Assembly (NCBI GenBank): GCA_965262595.1
Contig: OZ253548.1
Span: 558,001-622,000 of the forward strand
From: CATQHB01 sp965262595
Lineage (GTDB): Bacteria; Chloroflexota; Dehalococcoidia; Lucifugimonadales; UBA3495
Direction of reading: 5' to 3'
Length of the DNA: 64,000 nucleotides
Shown: positions 42,461 through 51,531 of the stretch, in pieces
Layout of the letters: every line of letters starts with the position of its first letter
Numbering within the stretch: position 1 is the stretch's first letter
Notes under the pieces: model-generated
Databases searched by the model: none
Told to the model about the DNA's origin: nothing
What the model saw: only the letters and a program-made list of their open reading frames with translations
Made by a program: the position numbers and the translations under genes

Positions 42461-42724
42461 ATCGCCCGACTAGCAAGTTCGCTTTCTCCCTTAAATCATG
42501 CCGCCCGGGTTTCTCTCCGTACCTTCGCCGATTCCCGTCGGTGGATATTAGCCCGACAATGTGGTTAGATGAATGTAGGGATATTTCACCGGAATATACA
42601 GCCGGGGCAATCGAAGCTGGAAATGTGGCGCGGGTTGCCGTCATGACCGAGATTTGGCTCTTCCGGTCAGGAGCGCTGAGATTGAGTCCCAAGGGTAAAC
42701 CGACCGCAGGAAGCGGAGGGCAAA
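42461..42724. other. Intergenic region between speB and the site-2 protease gene
   Basis: About 260 bases with no supported gene. A weak GACCG / CGGTC dyad occurs near 42643-42668. GGAGG five bases before 42725 is the ribosome binding site of the protease gene. No convincing promoter was found. Confidence 0.35.
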
Positions 42725-43894
42725 ATGGGAGCTTCAAGCCACTTGGGTTCCATCCGTCTGGGCAAGATATTTGGTATTCCCCTGAGCATCAACTATAGTT
42801 GGCTGCTGATTTTCGGCCTGGTTATTTTCTTGCTGTCCGCTCGATTCAGCGACTTTTATCCTTACTGGTCGGCGACGCAAATATGGGGAACGGCGGTAGT
42901 CACGGCGGTTCTTTTCTTCCTGTCGGTCTTGGCCCACGAGCTTTCCCACAGTTTGGTAGCGGTCAGCCGTGGTACCCCGGTGCGGGGTATCACGCTTTTC
43001 ATATTTGGCGGAGTATCCCAGCTAGCCCATGAGGCTCAGCGTCCCATGACCGAGTTTGTGGTTGCGGTAGTCGGCCCGTTGACCAGCCTGGTCCTGGGAA
43101 TCTGCTGCCTGGGGCTCTGGTTTTTGACTGAGGGTGTAAGTTCATCCCTGAGCGCTATCTTGTTTACGCTTGCCGCCGTCAACCTTTCCCTGGGGATTTT
43201 TAATATGCTGCCCGGTTTTCCGCTGGATGGCGGGCGGGTTTTGCGGGCCGGAGTTTGGGGCCTGACCGGAAACTATTGGCGGGCTACCCAAGTTGCCACC
43301 AGGGCCGGCCAGGGTCAGGGTCTGCTGATGGTTGCCGGCGGTATCGCCTGGGCCGTGTCGGGGGATCTTCAAGGCATTTGGCTTTTCCTGATTGGCGGTT
43401 TTCTACTGCACGTTGCCACTTCCAGTTATCGGCAGGAAAGGTTGCGGGAAGCTTTTAAGTCCTACCTGGTAAGTGACGTAATGAATTCGCATTGGGAGAC
43501 GCTGCCCGGCGAATTGCCCGCGTCGGCTCCGGCGGTGATAGCGGCGCTGAGGCGCAACGACGGTTTTCTGGGCGTGATGGTGGACGGGGAAATACAGGGT
43601 GCGGTTATGATGCGTCATCTGGCCCCATTTCCGCAGCGTACCGGAAAGAATTCCCCGGTGGCAAGACCGGTGGCAAGACCGGGGACTCTGGCCGATATTA
43701 TGACGCCAATTTCTTCCGTGCCGGCCGTGTCGGAGGACGAGACCTTCCTTGAGGCAATGGAATGGATGGAAGCGGAGGGTTTCGATAGCGCGGCGGTGGT
43801 ACGGAACGGAGTCCTGGTCGGAGTGGTCAGTCTTCCGGGCGTGGTAACACGGTTGAAAGAACGCCGGAAAGTGCGGCTCCGGTCCGGCCGGTAA
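42725..43894 (+). CDS. Site-2 protease (M50 family) with CBS domains
   Basis: A 389-residue intramembrane metalloprotease of the SpoIVFB / Rip3 type. The zinc site is HELSH at 71-75, with the third ligand in NMLPGFPLDGGRVLRA. About six hydrophobic helices cover residues 20-235. The C-terminal part (about 250-385) is a pair of CBS-like motifs (VSDVMNSHWETLPG, LADIMTPISSVPAVSEDETFLEAMEWM) that may sense nucleotides. Relatives cleave membrane-bound transcription or anti-sigma factors. GGAGG lies five bases before the ATG. A 12-base direct repeat (GTGGCAAGACCG, near 43660-43680) lies in the coding sequence between the CBS units. Confidence 0.9.
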   Translation: MGASSHLGSIRLGKIFGIPLSINYSWLLIFGLVIFLLSARFSDFYPYWSATQIWGTAVVTAVLFFLSVLAHELSHSLVAVSRGTPVRGITLFIFGGVSQLAHEAQRPMTEFVVAVVGPLTSLVLGICCLGLWFLTEGVSSSLSAILFTLAAVNLSLGIFNMLPGFPLDGGRVLRAGVWGLTGNYWRATQVATRAGQGQGLLMVAGGIAWAVSGDLQGIWLFLIGGFLLHVATSSYRQERLREAFKSYLVSDVMNSHWETLPGELPASAPAVIAALRRNDGFLGVMVDGEIQGAVMMRHLAPFPQRTGKNSPVARPVARPGTLADIMTPISSVPAVSEDETFLEAMEWMEAEGFDSAAVVRNGVLVGVVSLPGVVTRLKERRKVRLRSGR

Positions 43895-43997
43895 GTTGGA
43901 CAACCTCGTGCTTCGGCCCCCGGATAAAGGAGGCAGTCAGGCAACGGCGTCATTGCGGCTGTGCTACAATGGGGTCAGGAAAAATTCGAGGTTATCT

Positions 43998-45191
43998 ATG
44001 TCATCGCCTGGGCTAATCTATCTGGACCATGCCGGAACTACTCCTACCGACCCAAGAGTCCTGGAGGCAATGCTCCCCTACTTTAGCCAACTATACGGTA
44101 ATCCCTCCAGCATTCATAGCGTCGGCCAGGAAGCCCGCCACGCCTTGGACGATTCCCGGGAAAGGGTTGCCAAATCGCTTGGCTGCCGCTCCAGCGAAGT
44201 AGTTTTTACCAGCGGCGGGACCGAGTCGGACAATGCGGCGATCCAAGGGGCAGCTACTGCCCTCCACGAAACTGGCAACCATATCATCACCTCAAGCGTA
44301 GAGCACCACGCGGTCCTGCACACCTGCCAATACCTGGAAAACCTGGGCTATGAGGTTACCTTTTTGCCGGTGGATGAATTCGGTATGATCCACCCGGAAC
44401 AGGTATATAACGCCATCGGTCAGAGAACTACTCTAGTTACCATAATGTATGCCAATAACGAGATCGGAACGATAAACCCGATCTCCGACATCGCCCAAGC
44501 CGTTCAGCGCCGGTCTGAGGAGTTGGACCGCACCATTGTGATGCACACTGACGCCGTACAGGCCGCCGGGTTTCTGGACCTGAACGTCCGGCGGCTGGGC
44601 GTGGATATGCTCAGCCTGTCCGGGCACAAGTTCTACGGTCCAAAGGGAACCGGAGCTTTGTACTTACGGCGCGGCGTCCCCTATTTGCCGCTGATGCTGG
44701 GAGGCGGGCAGGAACGGGAGCGACGATCCGGTACTGAAAACATTGCCGGTATCGTGGGTTTCGCTCTGGCCCTGGAACTGGCCGATCGGGAGAGGGAAGC
44801 GGCGGGAGTCCATTGCCTGGCCTTACGTGACCGCATTATCCAACGGATATCCGACAGCATTCCTGACACAACGTTGAACGGTCACCCGACGGAGCGCCTA
44901 CCCAATAATATAAACTTCTCCTTCCACGGCGTTGAGGGCGAATCCATTCTTCTGGGTCTGGACCTGGCTGGGGTTGCGGCTTCCAGCGGCAGCGCGTGCA
45001 GCTCCGGCTCGCTTGAACCTTCCCACGTGCTGTTGGCCCTGGGGCAGACTGCTGAACTGGCTCGTAGCAGCCTGCGGATTACGCTGGGCAAAGTAAATAC
45101 CGATGAGGAAATTGATTACCTAATGGGTGTACTGGTTGACCTGGTACAGCGGCTGCGTCAACTTCCAACGCTCACTACAACAGGTTCCTAA
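43998..45191 (+). CDS. Cysteine desulfurase (NifS/IscS-like)
   Basis: A 397-residue class V PLP enzyme that removes sulfur from cysteine for Fe-S clusters, thiolated tRNA or cofactors. It has LDHAGTTPTDPRVLEAM, FTSGGTESDN, SSVEHHAVL, the PLP lysine Lys211 in LSGHKFYGPKGTGA, and the mobile-loop cysteine in SSGSACSSGSLEPSHVL. The loop length matches the IscS/NifS group. The frame is open to a TTG at 43896, but ATG 43998 has GAGG six bases upstream and begins the conserved protein. No iscU or mnmA follows. Since selA is present in this genome, selenium delivery is also possible; that is speculation. Confidence 0.92.
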   Translation: MSSPGLIYLDHAGTTPTDPRVLEAMLPYFSQLYGNPSSIHSVGQEARHALDDSRERVAKSLGCRSSEVVFTSGGTESDNAAIQGAATALHETGNHIITSSVEHHAVLHTCQYLENLGYEVTFLPVDEFGMIHPEQVYNAIGQRTTLVTIMYANNEIGTINPISDIAQAVQRRSEELDRTIVMHTDAVQAAGFLDLNVRRLGVDMLSLSGHKFYGPKGTGALYLRRGVPYLPLMLGGGQERERRSGTENIAGIVGFALALELADREREAAGVHCLALRDRIIQRISDSIPDTTLNGHPTERLPNNINFSFHGVEGESILLGLDLAGVAASSGSACSSGSLEPSHVLLALGQTAELARSSLRITLGKVNTDEEIDYLMGVLVDLVQRLRQLPTLTTTGS

Positions 45192-45198
45192 AGGGGAT

Positions 45199-45816
45199 AT
45201 GAAAAGGATTCATTCATTATTCAAGATTAGTCGTTCAATTTTCCTGGTATCAGTAATTTCCCTGGCTATCATTGCCTTGGCCGGTTGCGAGGATGTTTCT
45301 CCGGCCATCGGCAAGTACTATACCGGCCGGATCCTGCACCTGAACGTGTTTGCCATGGAGCGAGTTCCGGAACTCCTTTATTCTCGCGAGGACAACGAGC
45401 AAAACACCACGTATTACCAACTGGCTCCATCGGAACCCGAGCTGGAGTTGGTCATGCTGCGGATAAAGGTTGAAAACCATAAGGCCACCAGCGCCATTGT
45501 CAGCATCGACGAACGGGCGGCGGAATTGCGGGATTTCTTCCAGGGAAAGTATTTCCCTATCGACGCCGGCGAGCGAGTGGAAGAAGTCGAACTCCCGGTC
45601 GGGTCGGAAAGCCTACGGGCGTCCAGATGTCCACCGCAAAATCCCAGCGATCTATGCTTTCTGTGGAATGCCAATTCCGGGGAAGGCGCCGGCCAGGCAT
45701 TTGACTTGAAAAAGGGCTTCGGGATCGAAGGTTGGATGATATTCGAGGTACCCAAGGACCAGAAGATTCGGGAGATTCGTTGGCGGGCCGGGGACTCCCT
45801 CAGCATCCAGTTTTAA
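45199..45816 (+). CDS. Lipoprotein of unknown function
   Basis: A 205-residue exported lipoprotein: basic start MKRIHSLFKISRS, hydrophobic core, lipobox LAGC with Cys30. The mature part resembles small beta-sandwich (DUF4352-like) proteins: hydrophobic strand MLRIKVENHKATSAIVSID, then two cysteines in RCPPQNPSDLCFLW that could pair, and GWMIFEVPKDQKIREIRW. It starts seven bases after the desulfurase stop, with AAGGGG just upstream, so it is probably in the same transcript. Function not known. Confidence 0.75.
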   Translation: MKRIHSLFKISRSIFLVSVISLAIIALAGCEDVSPAIGKYYTGRILHLNVFAMERVPELLYSREDNEQNTTYYQLAPSEPELELVMLRIKVENHKATSAIVSIDERAAELRDFFQGKYFPIDAGERVEEVELPVGSESLRASRCPPQNPSDLCFLWNANSGEGAGQAFDLKKGFGIEGWMIFEVPKDQKIREIRWRAGDSLSIQF

Positions 45817-45848
45817 GCTCAAGTGATTAGCCTTTTAGAGAAGAAGGT

Positions 45849-45867
45849 CCAGCTAACTATTAGCTGG
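45849..45867 (+). terminator. Possible terminator hairpin after the lipoprotein gene
   Basis: Stem CCAGCTA / TAGCTGG with loop ACTAT, about 33 bases after the lipoprotein stop, followed by GTTATACTTGTT. The T-run is poor. It could instead be an operator dyad for the next gene. Confidence 0.35.
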
Positions 45868-45967
45868 GTTATACTTGTTCGCCCGTCAAAGCTGGAATGG
45901 CCGCCGACTTTTCTTGAATCTCCTTTGCCCGACGATGTGCTGATATCCCGATAACGACGCTGACATT

Positions 45968-46606
45968 GTGAGGCCTCAAGGCGAAGAAGAGGGAAATGAG
46001 AGGGTTGCGCCCCCGATCTGGCGGCGATTTTTTCACCTGGCCGCCGGTTCGTTAGTGCCCTTAGCCGGCATCTTCGCCCCGATCCCGGAGTTTCTGGCAG
46101 CGTTAGCGGTATTGGTCGCCGGCGGTCTGGCTCTCGACTTGATCCGCTTCCGGGTTTCTTGGCTTAACCGGGTTTTTCTGCGCTGGCTTCGTCCCCTGCT
46201 CAAAGTCAGCGAAGACCGGCAAGTTACCGGAGCTACTTACCTGCTGGTGGCAGCCTTTTTTGCTTTCCTTCTTTTCGATCGACCGGTAGCGGTTGCGGTG
46301 ATGCTTTTTCTAGCCGTAGGAGACCCGGTGGCGGCGCTGGTGGGTCGCCCGATGCCGGGGCCACGGCTGTTTGGCAAGTCGCCGATAGGCACCCTTGCCT
46401 TTGTGGCGGTGTCTCTCCTGGTAGTGGCAGGGTTGGGGGGACTGGGGGTCATAACGTACCACTGGAGCTTTTTGGTCGGGGCGGTTGTCGCCGGCCTGGT
46501 GGAATTACTGCCGCTGCCATTGGATGACAACTTGACAGTCCCCCTGATTGCCGGGTCGGTGATGCAATATCTGGAGCCGTTGCTTGCCTTTGTTGGGTTT
46601 CTCTGA
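45968..46606 (+). CDS. Dolichol/phytol kinase-like membrane protein (SEC59/DGK1/VTE5 family)
   Basis: A 212-residue protein with about six hydrophobic helices. The CTP-dependent lipid kinase family is recognised by RRFFHLAAGSL at the start, LAVGDPVAALVGRPMPGPRLFGKSPIGTLAF in the middle and LVELLPLPLDDNLTVPLIAGSVM near the end. Members phosphorylate polyprenols, phytol or diacylglycerol with CTP. The start could be the ATG shown, or a start nearer the conserved RRFFHLA. No pathway partner is adjacent. It converges with the M20 genes. Confidence 0.82.
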   Translation: MRPQGEEEGNERVAPPIWRRFFHLAAGSLVPLAGIFAPIPEFLAALAVLVAGGLALDLIRFRVSWLNRVFLRWLRPLLKVSEDRQVTGATYLLVAAFFAFLLFDRPVAVAVMLFLAVGDPVAALVGRPMPGPRLFGKSPIGTLAFVAVSLLVVAGLGGLGVITYHWSFLVGAVVAGLVELLPLPLDDNLTVPLIAGSVMQYLEPLLAFVGFL

Positions 46607-46740
46607 CCTTTAAGCGGAAAGGTTGGGAGACAGGCGGCCAAGCGCGGCCCAAACTAGGCGCCACCGGGGTTTTCTACCATCCTCAGCCGACGAATTTCTC
46701 TCCGGCAGGGCTTTTGGGGCAGCTTATCCAGGAGGCGGCT

Positions 46741-48087
46741 TTACTTAGAGCCGTCGTACTCGATTACCTCGGCCCGTTCCCTTTGGAAGCGCAGGTAGGC
46801 CACCTTCTTCATCGCCGGGCGGTGGGAGGCAGTAATCTCTTTTGCCTTGCCCGCGTCTTCGGCCAACAGGTCAATGACAACCATCGCCATAATCTTGGCC
46901 GGGTTCACCACTGCCGCAGTGTAGTCGGTAATAAGGTAGTCCTTGCTGTGTCCTGAACCAACGGCGCCGGCGGCGTAGGGGTGGCAGACGGGAATCAAGT
47001 GGCTCAAGTCCCCCATGTCGGTTGACCCGCCCCGATTGCGGCGTCCGGGAATTACCAGGGTCCGGGCTTCGCCGAGCAGGGCGGTGGCATTTTGCCGAAA
47101 TAGTTCCTGCAAATGGGTGTCATGTTTCATGGGAAGATAGCCAGGAATGTTGGTTATCTTTACCGTTGCCCCCACCGCCAGTGCGCCGGCCTTGAAGCAA
47201 CGATCTACAATCAAGGAGTTCTTGACCACTGCCTTGGGCGTGGCCGACCGAACCCTCCATTCCAGACGCACGTCGGCAGGCACCGCGTTGACCGCCTCGC
47301 CGCCCTTGGTCATGATGCCGTGGACGCGAACGGTATCCTCGCCGCGAAATGCCTCCCGGTTGTTGTGGATGGCCTGGAGGGCAAAGGATGCGGCGTTTAA
47401 GGCATTTATCCCCAGGTGCGGTGCGCTTCCGGCGTGGGCGCCGCGGCCAATAAATTGCACGTATTTGACCACGTGACCGTTACTGGTTCCCCCGACGGCG
47501 AACTTGTTCTCGCCCATGTCGCTGGCAGTATGGCACATCATTGCCAAATCCACGTCGTCGAACTCGCCCAAGCGAATCAATTCCTGCTTGCCGCCCATAA
47601 ACTCCAGCTTGTTCTCTTCCCGCAGTTTCAACCGGTGTGCCACTTCGATAAACTCCTCGGCGGGCACGGCAAAGGGCACCAGATCGCCGGAGAGCTGGTC
47701 CAGGACTTCCGGTTGGGTCAGACCGAGAGTTGCGCCCAACATCATTCCAATCTGACAGTGGTGGCCGCAGGCATGAGCCGCGCCGGTATCCTTGTCGGCG
47801 TGAGGGTGATCGTTAACAATCAGGGAATCCAGTTCGCCAATCAAGGCTACACTGGGGCCAGGCCCGCCACCGCCGGCGATCCGGCCTTTAACGCCGGTAA
47901 GGGCCAGGCCGGTCCGGTGTTGAATACCCAATTCTTCAAACTTGCGCGCTACCAGCTTGGCGGTCTTGAACTCACTGAACCCCGGCTCCGGGGTATCCAG
48001 GATTTCCCGGGCCACGCCGATAATTTCGGACTTTTGCCGGTCGATGGCGGCGCAAGCCCGCTGCTTTAATTCCTGTCTGGATAACAT
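46741..48087 (-). CDS. M20-family metallo-amidohydrolase (copy 2 of tandem pair)
   Basis: A 448-residue M20D-type amidohydrolase, related to p-aminobenzoyl-glutamate and aminoacyl-amide hydrolases. Expected metal ligands are visible: the Cys and His of HACGHH, the glutamate in VPAEEF, the His in MCHTA, and a late His in the region HPYAAGAVGSGHS. The canonical GHD after the cysteine reads GHH. It is a close paralogue of the gene at 48090-49421, sharing long identical stretches. Its ATG is two bases from the stop of that gene, so both are translated from one message. Substrate unknown. Confidence 0.88.
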   Translation of the reverse strand: MLSRQELKQRACAAIDRQKSEIIGVAREILDTPEPGFSEFKTAKLVARKFEELGIQHRTGLALTGVKGRIAGGGGPGPSVALIGELDSLIVNDHPHADKDTGAAHACGHHCQIGMMLGATLGLTQPEVLDQLSGDLVPFAVPAEEFIEVAHRLKLREENKLEFMGGKQELIRLGEFDDVDLAMMCHTASDMGENKFAVGGTSNGHVVKYVQFIGRGAHAGSAPHLGINALNAASFALQAIHNNREAFRGEDTVRVHGIMTKGGEAVNAVPADVRLEWRVRSATPKAVVKNSLIVDRCFKAGALAVGATVKITNIPGYLPMKHDTHLQELFRQNATALLGEARTLVIPGRRNRGGSTDMGDLSHLIPVCHPYAAGAVGSGHSKDYLITDYTAAVVNPAKIMAMVVIDLLAEDAGKAKEITASHRPAMKKVAYLRFQRERAEVIEYDGSK

Positions 48088-48089
48088 AA

Positions 48090-49421
48090 TTATTCCGCCT
48101 CGAAAGTCTCTTCCAGGGCCATAGAGCGCATAAACGCCAGGTATTCCGGTCGGGTCATCTCCGGACGGTGCTCGGCAACAACCTGCCCGGCCAAAGCAGC
48201 GCCCTCGCCCAGCAGGTCAACCACGGTTGCGGCCATTGCCTTGGCGGCTTTGATTACGGCCAGGCCATAGTCCTGTATCAAGTAATCGGCCCCGTGGCCC
48301 AGACCGGTTGCCCCGCCCACGTAGGGGTGGATGGCGGGCATTAATTGGCTGATGTCGCCCATATCGGTGGACCCGGTGCGGTGGCTTACCCGCCCCACAT
48401 TGTCGGCGCCCACCAGGGAAGCGGCGTTTGGTTCAAATACCTCGTTCATCTGCCGGTTTTGGGTCAGGGGCAGGTAGCCGGGGATGGTCTGGATATTGAC
48501 CTGAGCGCCCACAGCCATAGCTCCGGCGCGCAGTGCCCGGTCAACCTTTTTATTGGCGTCCATGATTGCTTCGATGGTGCGGCCGCGGACAAAGGTTTCC
48601 ATCCTGACGTCGGCGGGGACGGCGCTTACTGCCTCGCCGCCTTTGGTAATAATGGGATGGACCCTTACCGTGTCAGTATCTCGGAAAGTTTCCCGGTTGT
48701 AGTGGATGGCGCTAAGGGCCAGACTGGCGGCGTTCAGTGCATTGATGCCCAGGTGGGGCGAACCACCGGCGTGGGAACCCCGTCCAATGAACTGTATTTT
48801 CTTGGCGATGGTGCCGTTATTGGTGCCGCTGATACAAAGGTGGCCTTCTTCCGTGGAGCTGGTGGTATGAATCATCATTGCCAGGTTAACGTCGTCAAAC
48901 TCGCCCAGCTTGATTAGCTCCGGCTTGCCGCCGAGGAACTCTATCTTTCCATCCCGGCGCAGCGAGTCCCGGTACTCAATCTCGATATATTCCTCGGCGG
49001 GAACCGCAAACAAGGCAATGCGCCCACTCAAGGCGGACAAAACATCCGGCTGATTCAGCCCGATCGCCGCCCCTAACAACATACCAATCTGGCAGTGATG
49101 GCCACAGGCATGGGCGGCGCCGGTAGTCGCATCTGCGTGAGGATGCTCATTCACGATCAGGGAATCCAGTTCTCCCAGCAGGGCCATTGTTGGGCCGGGG
49201 CTTCCGCCCAGTAAATCGGCCCGCACTCCGGTCAAACCCAGCCCGGAGCGGAAGGGAACTCCCATTTCGGCCAGTTTTCCGGATACCAATTGGGAGGTCT
49301 TTACCTCCCGGAAGCCCGGTTCCGGGTGACTGAGAATAGTTTTTGACAAATTGATAATTTCGTCGGCCCGCGAGTCGATAGCCTCAAAAACCTGGCGTTT
49401 CAGTTCGTCCTTGGGCGGCAT
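48090..49421 (-). CDS. M20-family metallo-amidohydrolase (copy 1 of tandem pair)
   Basis: A 443-residue paralogue of the next gene, first in the pair. It shares HPEPGFREVKTSQLV, the metal motif AHACGHHCQIGMLLGAA, AVPAEEYIE, IHTTSS and GSTDMGDISQLMPAIHPYVGGATGLGH. The dimerisation domain lies at about 200-310 (FIGRGSHAGGSPHLGINALNAAS). The two copies differ enough to be old duplicates that may take different substrates or form a heteromer, as AbgA/AbgB do. It diverges from the glycerate kinase gene. Confidence 0.88.
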   Translation of the reverse strand: MPPKDELKRQVFEAIDSRADEIINLSKTILSHPEPGFREVKTSQLVSGKLAEMGVPFRSGLGLTGVRADLLGGSPGPTMALLGELDSLIVNEHPHADATTGAAHACGHHCQIGMLLGAAIGLNQPDVLSALSGRIALFAVPAEEYIEIEYRDSLRRDGKIEFLGGKPELIKLGEFDDVNLAMMIHTTSSTEEGHLCISGTNNGTIAKKIQFIGRGSHAGGSPHLGINALNAASLALSAIHYNRETFRDTDTVRVHPIITKGGEAVSAVPADVRMETFVRGRTIEAIMDANKKVDRALRAGAMAVGAQVNIQTIPGYLPLTQNRQMNEVFEPNAASLVGADNVGRVSHRTGSTDMGDISQLMPAIHPYVGGATGLGHGADYLIQDYGLAVIKAAKAMAATVVDLLGEGAALAGQVVAEHRPEMTRPEYLAFMRSMALEETFEAE

Positions 49422-49562
49422 TGGACTGCCTCCTTTACCAGCTCTTGGATGGCCTTACCAGTTTTAATGCTACTTCCGGGCCCATTTGGTGGCTTGGCTT
49501 GCCCCGATTTTAGCAGAGAGAGGTTAAAATGGATATATACGAAGGGATAATGGAGCGCAGCC

Positions 49563-50708
49563 ATGAAGATAATTATTGCTCCCCAGAGCTTTAAGGGGAG
49601 CGTCTCCGCTCTTGAGGCAGCCCAGGCGATAGAACGGGGAGTCCGCCGGGCTGAACCGGGGGCCGAAACAACGCTGGTGCCGGTGGCCGACGGCGGCGAC
49701 GGTACGTTGAATGTCCTGGTTGATAATACCAACGGGGAAGTCTTTCGCAGCATAGTCACCGGGCCGTTGAGTCACGCAGTGGAAGCCCCCTGGGGCGTAA
49801 TGGGAGACGGAAAAACGGCGGTGGTGGAAATGGCCCGGGCCTCGGGTCTGGCCCTGGTCCCGCTCCGACGGCGCAATCCCCGTACTACTACAACTCGCGG
49901 AACCGGTGAAATAATCCGGCAGGCCCTGGAAAAGGGATTTACCCGAATTATCGTTGGTCTGGGCGGCAGCGCCACCAACGACGCCGGAATGGGGATGGCT
50001 AGCGCCCTGGGGGTGAAGTTCCTTGATACGCAGGGGAAGTCTCTGCCCCGAGGAGGAGCGGCATTGGCGCGGCTGGCCCACGTTGACATCGCCAACCTGA
50101 ATCCGGCGCTAAAGGAAGTTACCATCATTGGGGCGACCGACGTTACCAATCCCCTGTGCGGCCCTTCGGGAGCGTCGGCGATATATGGACCGCAAAAGGG
50201 AGCTTCACCGGAAACGGTTGCCGAGTTGGACGCGGCCCTGGCTAATTTTGCGCGAGTAGTGCAGCAGGACCTGGGGATAGATTTTCTTAACGAGGAATGG
50301 CCCGGCGCCGGGGCGGCCGGTGGCCTCGGAGCCGGACTGCTGGCTTTTACCGGCGCCCGGCTTCAATCCGGCATCGATATGGTTTGCGAGGTGCTTAATT
50401 TTGATGAACACGTTCGGGGAGCGGACTTGGTCATTACCGGAGAGGGTCGGGCCGACTTATCAACAATCTACGATAAGTCCCCGGTTGGCGTTGCCCGGAA
50501 AGCCGGCGCTTATGGTGTGCCGACGATCATCCTGGCCGGCAGTCTGGGCGACGGTTATGAGGAGCTTTATAACCATGGAATTGCGGGAGTGGTTTGCATC
50601 GCAGACCGCCCGATGAGCTTTGAACGAAGCTTAGCCCGAACCGAGGAGCTGCTGGAAGGTGCGGCGGAACGCACCATTCGCCTGTTGCGGGTAAGTCAAC
50701 CAGGGTAA
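49563..50708 (+). CDS. Glycerate 2-kinase (GarK/GlxK type)
   Basis: A 381-residue type I glycerate kinase that makes 2-phosphoglycerate from D-glycerate. It begins IIIAPQSFKGSVSALEAAQAIERG, then PVADGGDGTL, VEMARASGLALV and IIVGLGGSATNDAGMGM, with DLVITGEGRADLSTIYDKSPVGVAR in the C-terminal half. All are family motifs, and the length is normal. The gene feeds glycerate from glyoxylate or hydroxypyruvate metabolism into glycolysis. It is monocistronic here and converges with the HEPN gene. Confidence 0.94.
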   Translation: MKIIIAPQSFKGSVSALEAAQAIERGVRRAEPGAETTLVPVADGGDGTLNVLVDNTNGEVFRSIVTGPLSHAVEAPWGVMGDGKTAVVEMARASGLALVPLRRRNPRTTTTRGTGEIIRQALEKGFTRIIVGLGGSATNDAGMGMASALGVKFLDTQGKSLPRGGAALARLAHVDIANLNPALKEVTIIGATDVTNPLCGPSGASAIYGPQKGASPETVAELDAALANFARVVQQDLGIDFLNEEWPGAGAAGGLGAGLLAFTGARLQSGIDMVCEVLNFDEHVRGADLVITGEGRADLSTIYDKSPVGVARKAGAYGVPTIILAGSLGDGYEELYNHGIAGVVCIADRPMSFERSLARTEELLEGAAERTIRLLRVSQPG

Positions 50709-50731
50709 TAAGGAAGAAGAAGGAACGGCGG

Positions 50732-51133
50732 TTACTCCAGTCGCTCCTTGACGAAGTCCACCACCGTATTTCCCAGGTATAGAGCGCGCTCGGCGTCATC
50801 ATCATCGAAGGCTTCGGAGCAAATGCCGCCGGGCAGATAGCCGGGGTAGCGGGTAATTTCGTAATACTTGTCGAGTTGCCGCGCCTCGCTTTTGACCGTA
50901 TCGAAGAACATTTCAAAAATCTTGGCGTCCTCGCATAGGTCAATAAGAGAGTGTCCCCAAACATCTTCGGCGCCGCGGTGATACAGATAAGCCTTGACCG
51001 CCTTTTCCGCCGCCTGCTGGCAGAGGAAACACGCCAAGTTAAACCTCGACCCTTCTCGATTAAACTGAGCGTCCTTGAGATCCTGCTCGGCCTGGCGGAG
51101 CCAGCGAGCGCCTTCGGCCAAATGGTCAGGCAC
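50732..51133 (-). CDS. HEPN-domain protein, partner of the MNT-like protein
   Basis: A 133-residue HEPN protein with the typical start WLRQAEQDLKDAQ and LACFLCQQAAEKAVKAYLYHRG. HEPN toxins carry an R-x4-6-H RNase motif; here Arg in YHRG and His in WGHSLIDL are separated by seven residues, close to but not exactly that spacing. The gene overlaps the end of the nucleotidyltransferase-like gene by eight bases. The pair resembles HEPN/MNT toxin-antitoxin modules, in which the MNT protein AMPylates the HEPN toxin. Whether it is toxic is unknown. Confidence 0.82.
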   Translation of the reverse strand: MPDHLAEGARWLRQAEQDLKDAQFNREGSRFNLACFLCQQAAEKAVKAYLYHRGAEDVWGHSLIDLCEDAKIFEMFFDTVKSEARQLDKYYEITRYPGYLPGGICSEAFDDDDAERALYLGNTVVDFVKERLE

Positions 51134-51467
51134 TATAAATCACTCGTCCTTTTGTTGATGCGGCATATAGCGCCGGCAAAGTGTTTTCCAACTGCTCAAA
51201 TTCTTCCGGCGTATATACCTGACAATCCACCGCCGCAAAACTGCTCAAGTGATAGGAGAAAAAGTCGGCCCGCCGCCCGAAGGTCGAGTCGGTATTCTGT
51301 ACCACGATCAAGTCAATTCGGCTGTCCGGAGCGATGTTGTCGGCGACCATGTCGCCAAACAAAATTACCTTTTCCACGCCAAGCTGCGGCAACAAGCCGG
51401 TAATGTTCTCCAGTTCCCTTTCCAGAATCTGTTTGCGGTACTTGGTAAACCCTATTCGCACTGGCAT
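51126..51467 (-). CDS. MNT-like minimal nucleotidyltransferase, degenerate active site
   Basis: A 113-residue protein with the minimal nucleotidyltransferase fold: helices, then VEKVILFGDMVAD and SRIDLIVV. Active MNT proteins have GSx10-DxD. Here GS is Gly38-Asp39, and the first aspartate of DxD is Arg50, leaving only Asp52; a later acidic position (Asp81) is present. Nucleotide transfer by the known two-metal mechanism is therefore doubtful. It is first of the pair with HEPN. It may neutralise HEPN by binding only. Start ATG 51467 follows GGAGCG by about nine bases. Confidence 0.8.
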   Translation of the reverse strand: MPVRIGFTKYRKQILERELENITGLLPQLGVEKVILFGDMVADNIAPDSRIDLIVVQNTDSTFGRRADFFSYHLSSFAAVDCQVYTPEEFEQLENTLPALYAASTKGRVIYSA

Positions 51468-51531
51468 TGGGTTCGCTCCTTTGGCTCAATTGCGGCCGCC
51501 TAACGGCATTCTGGCGCTAGCGAATATCTGA

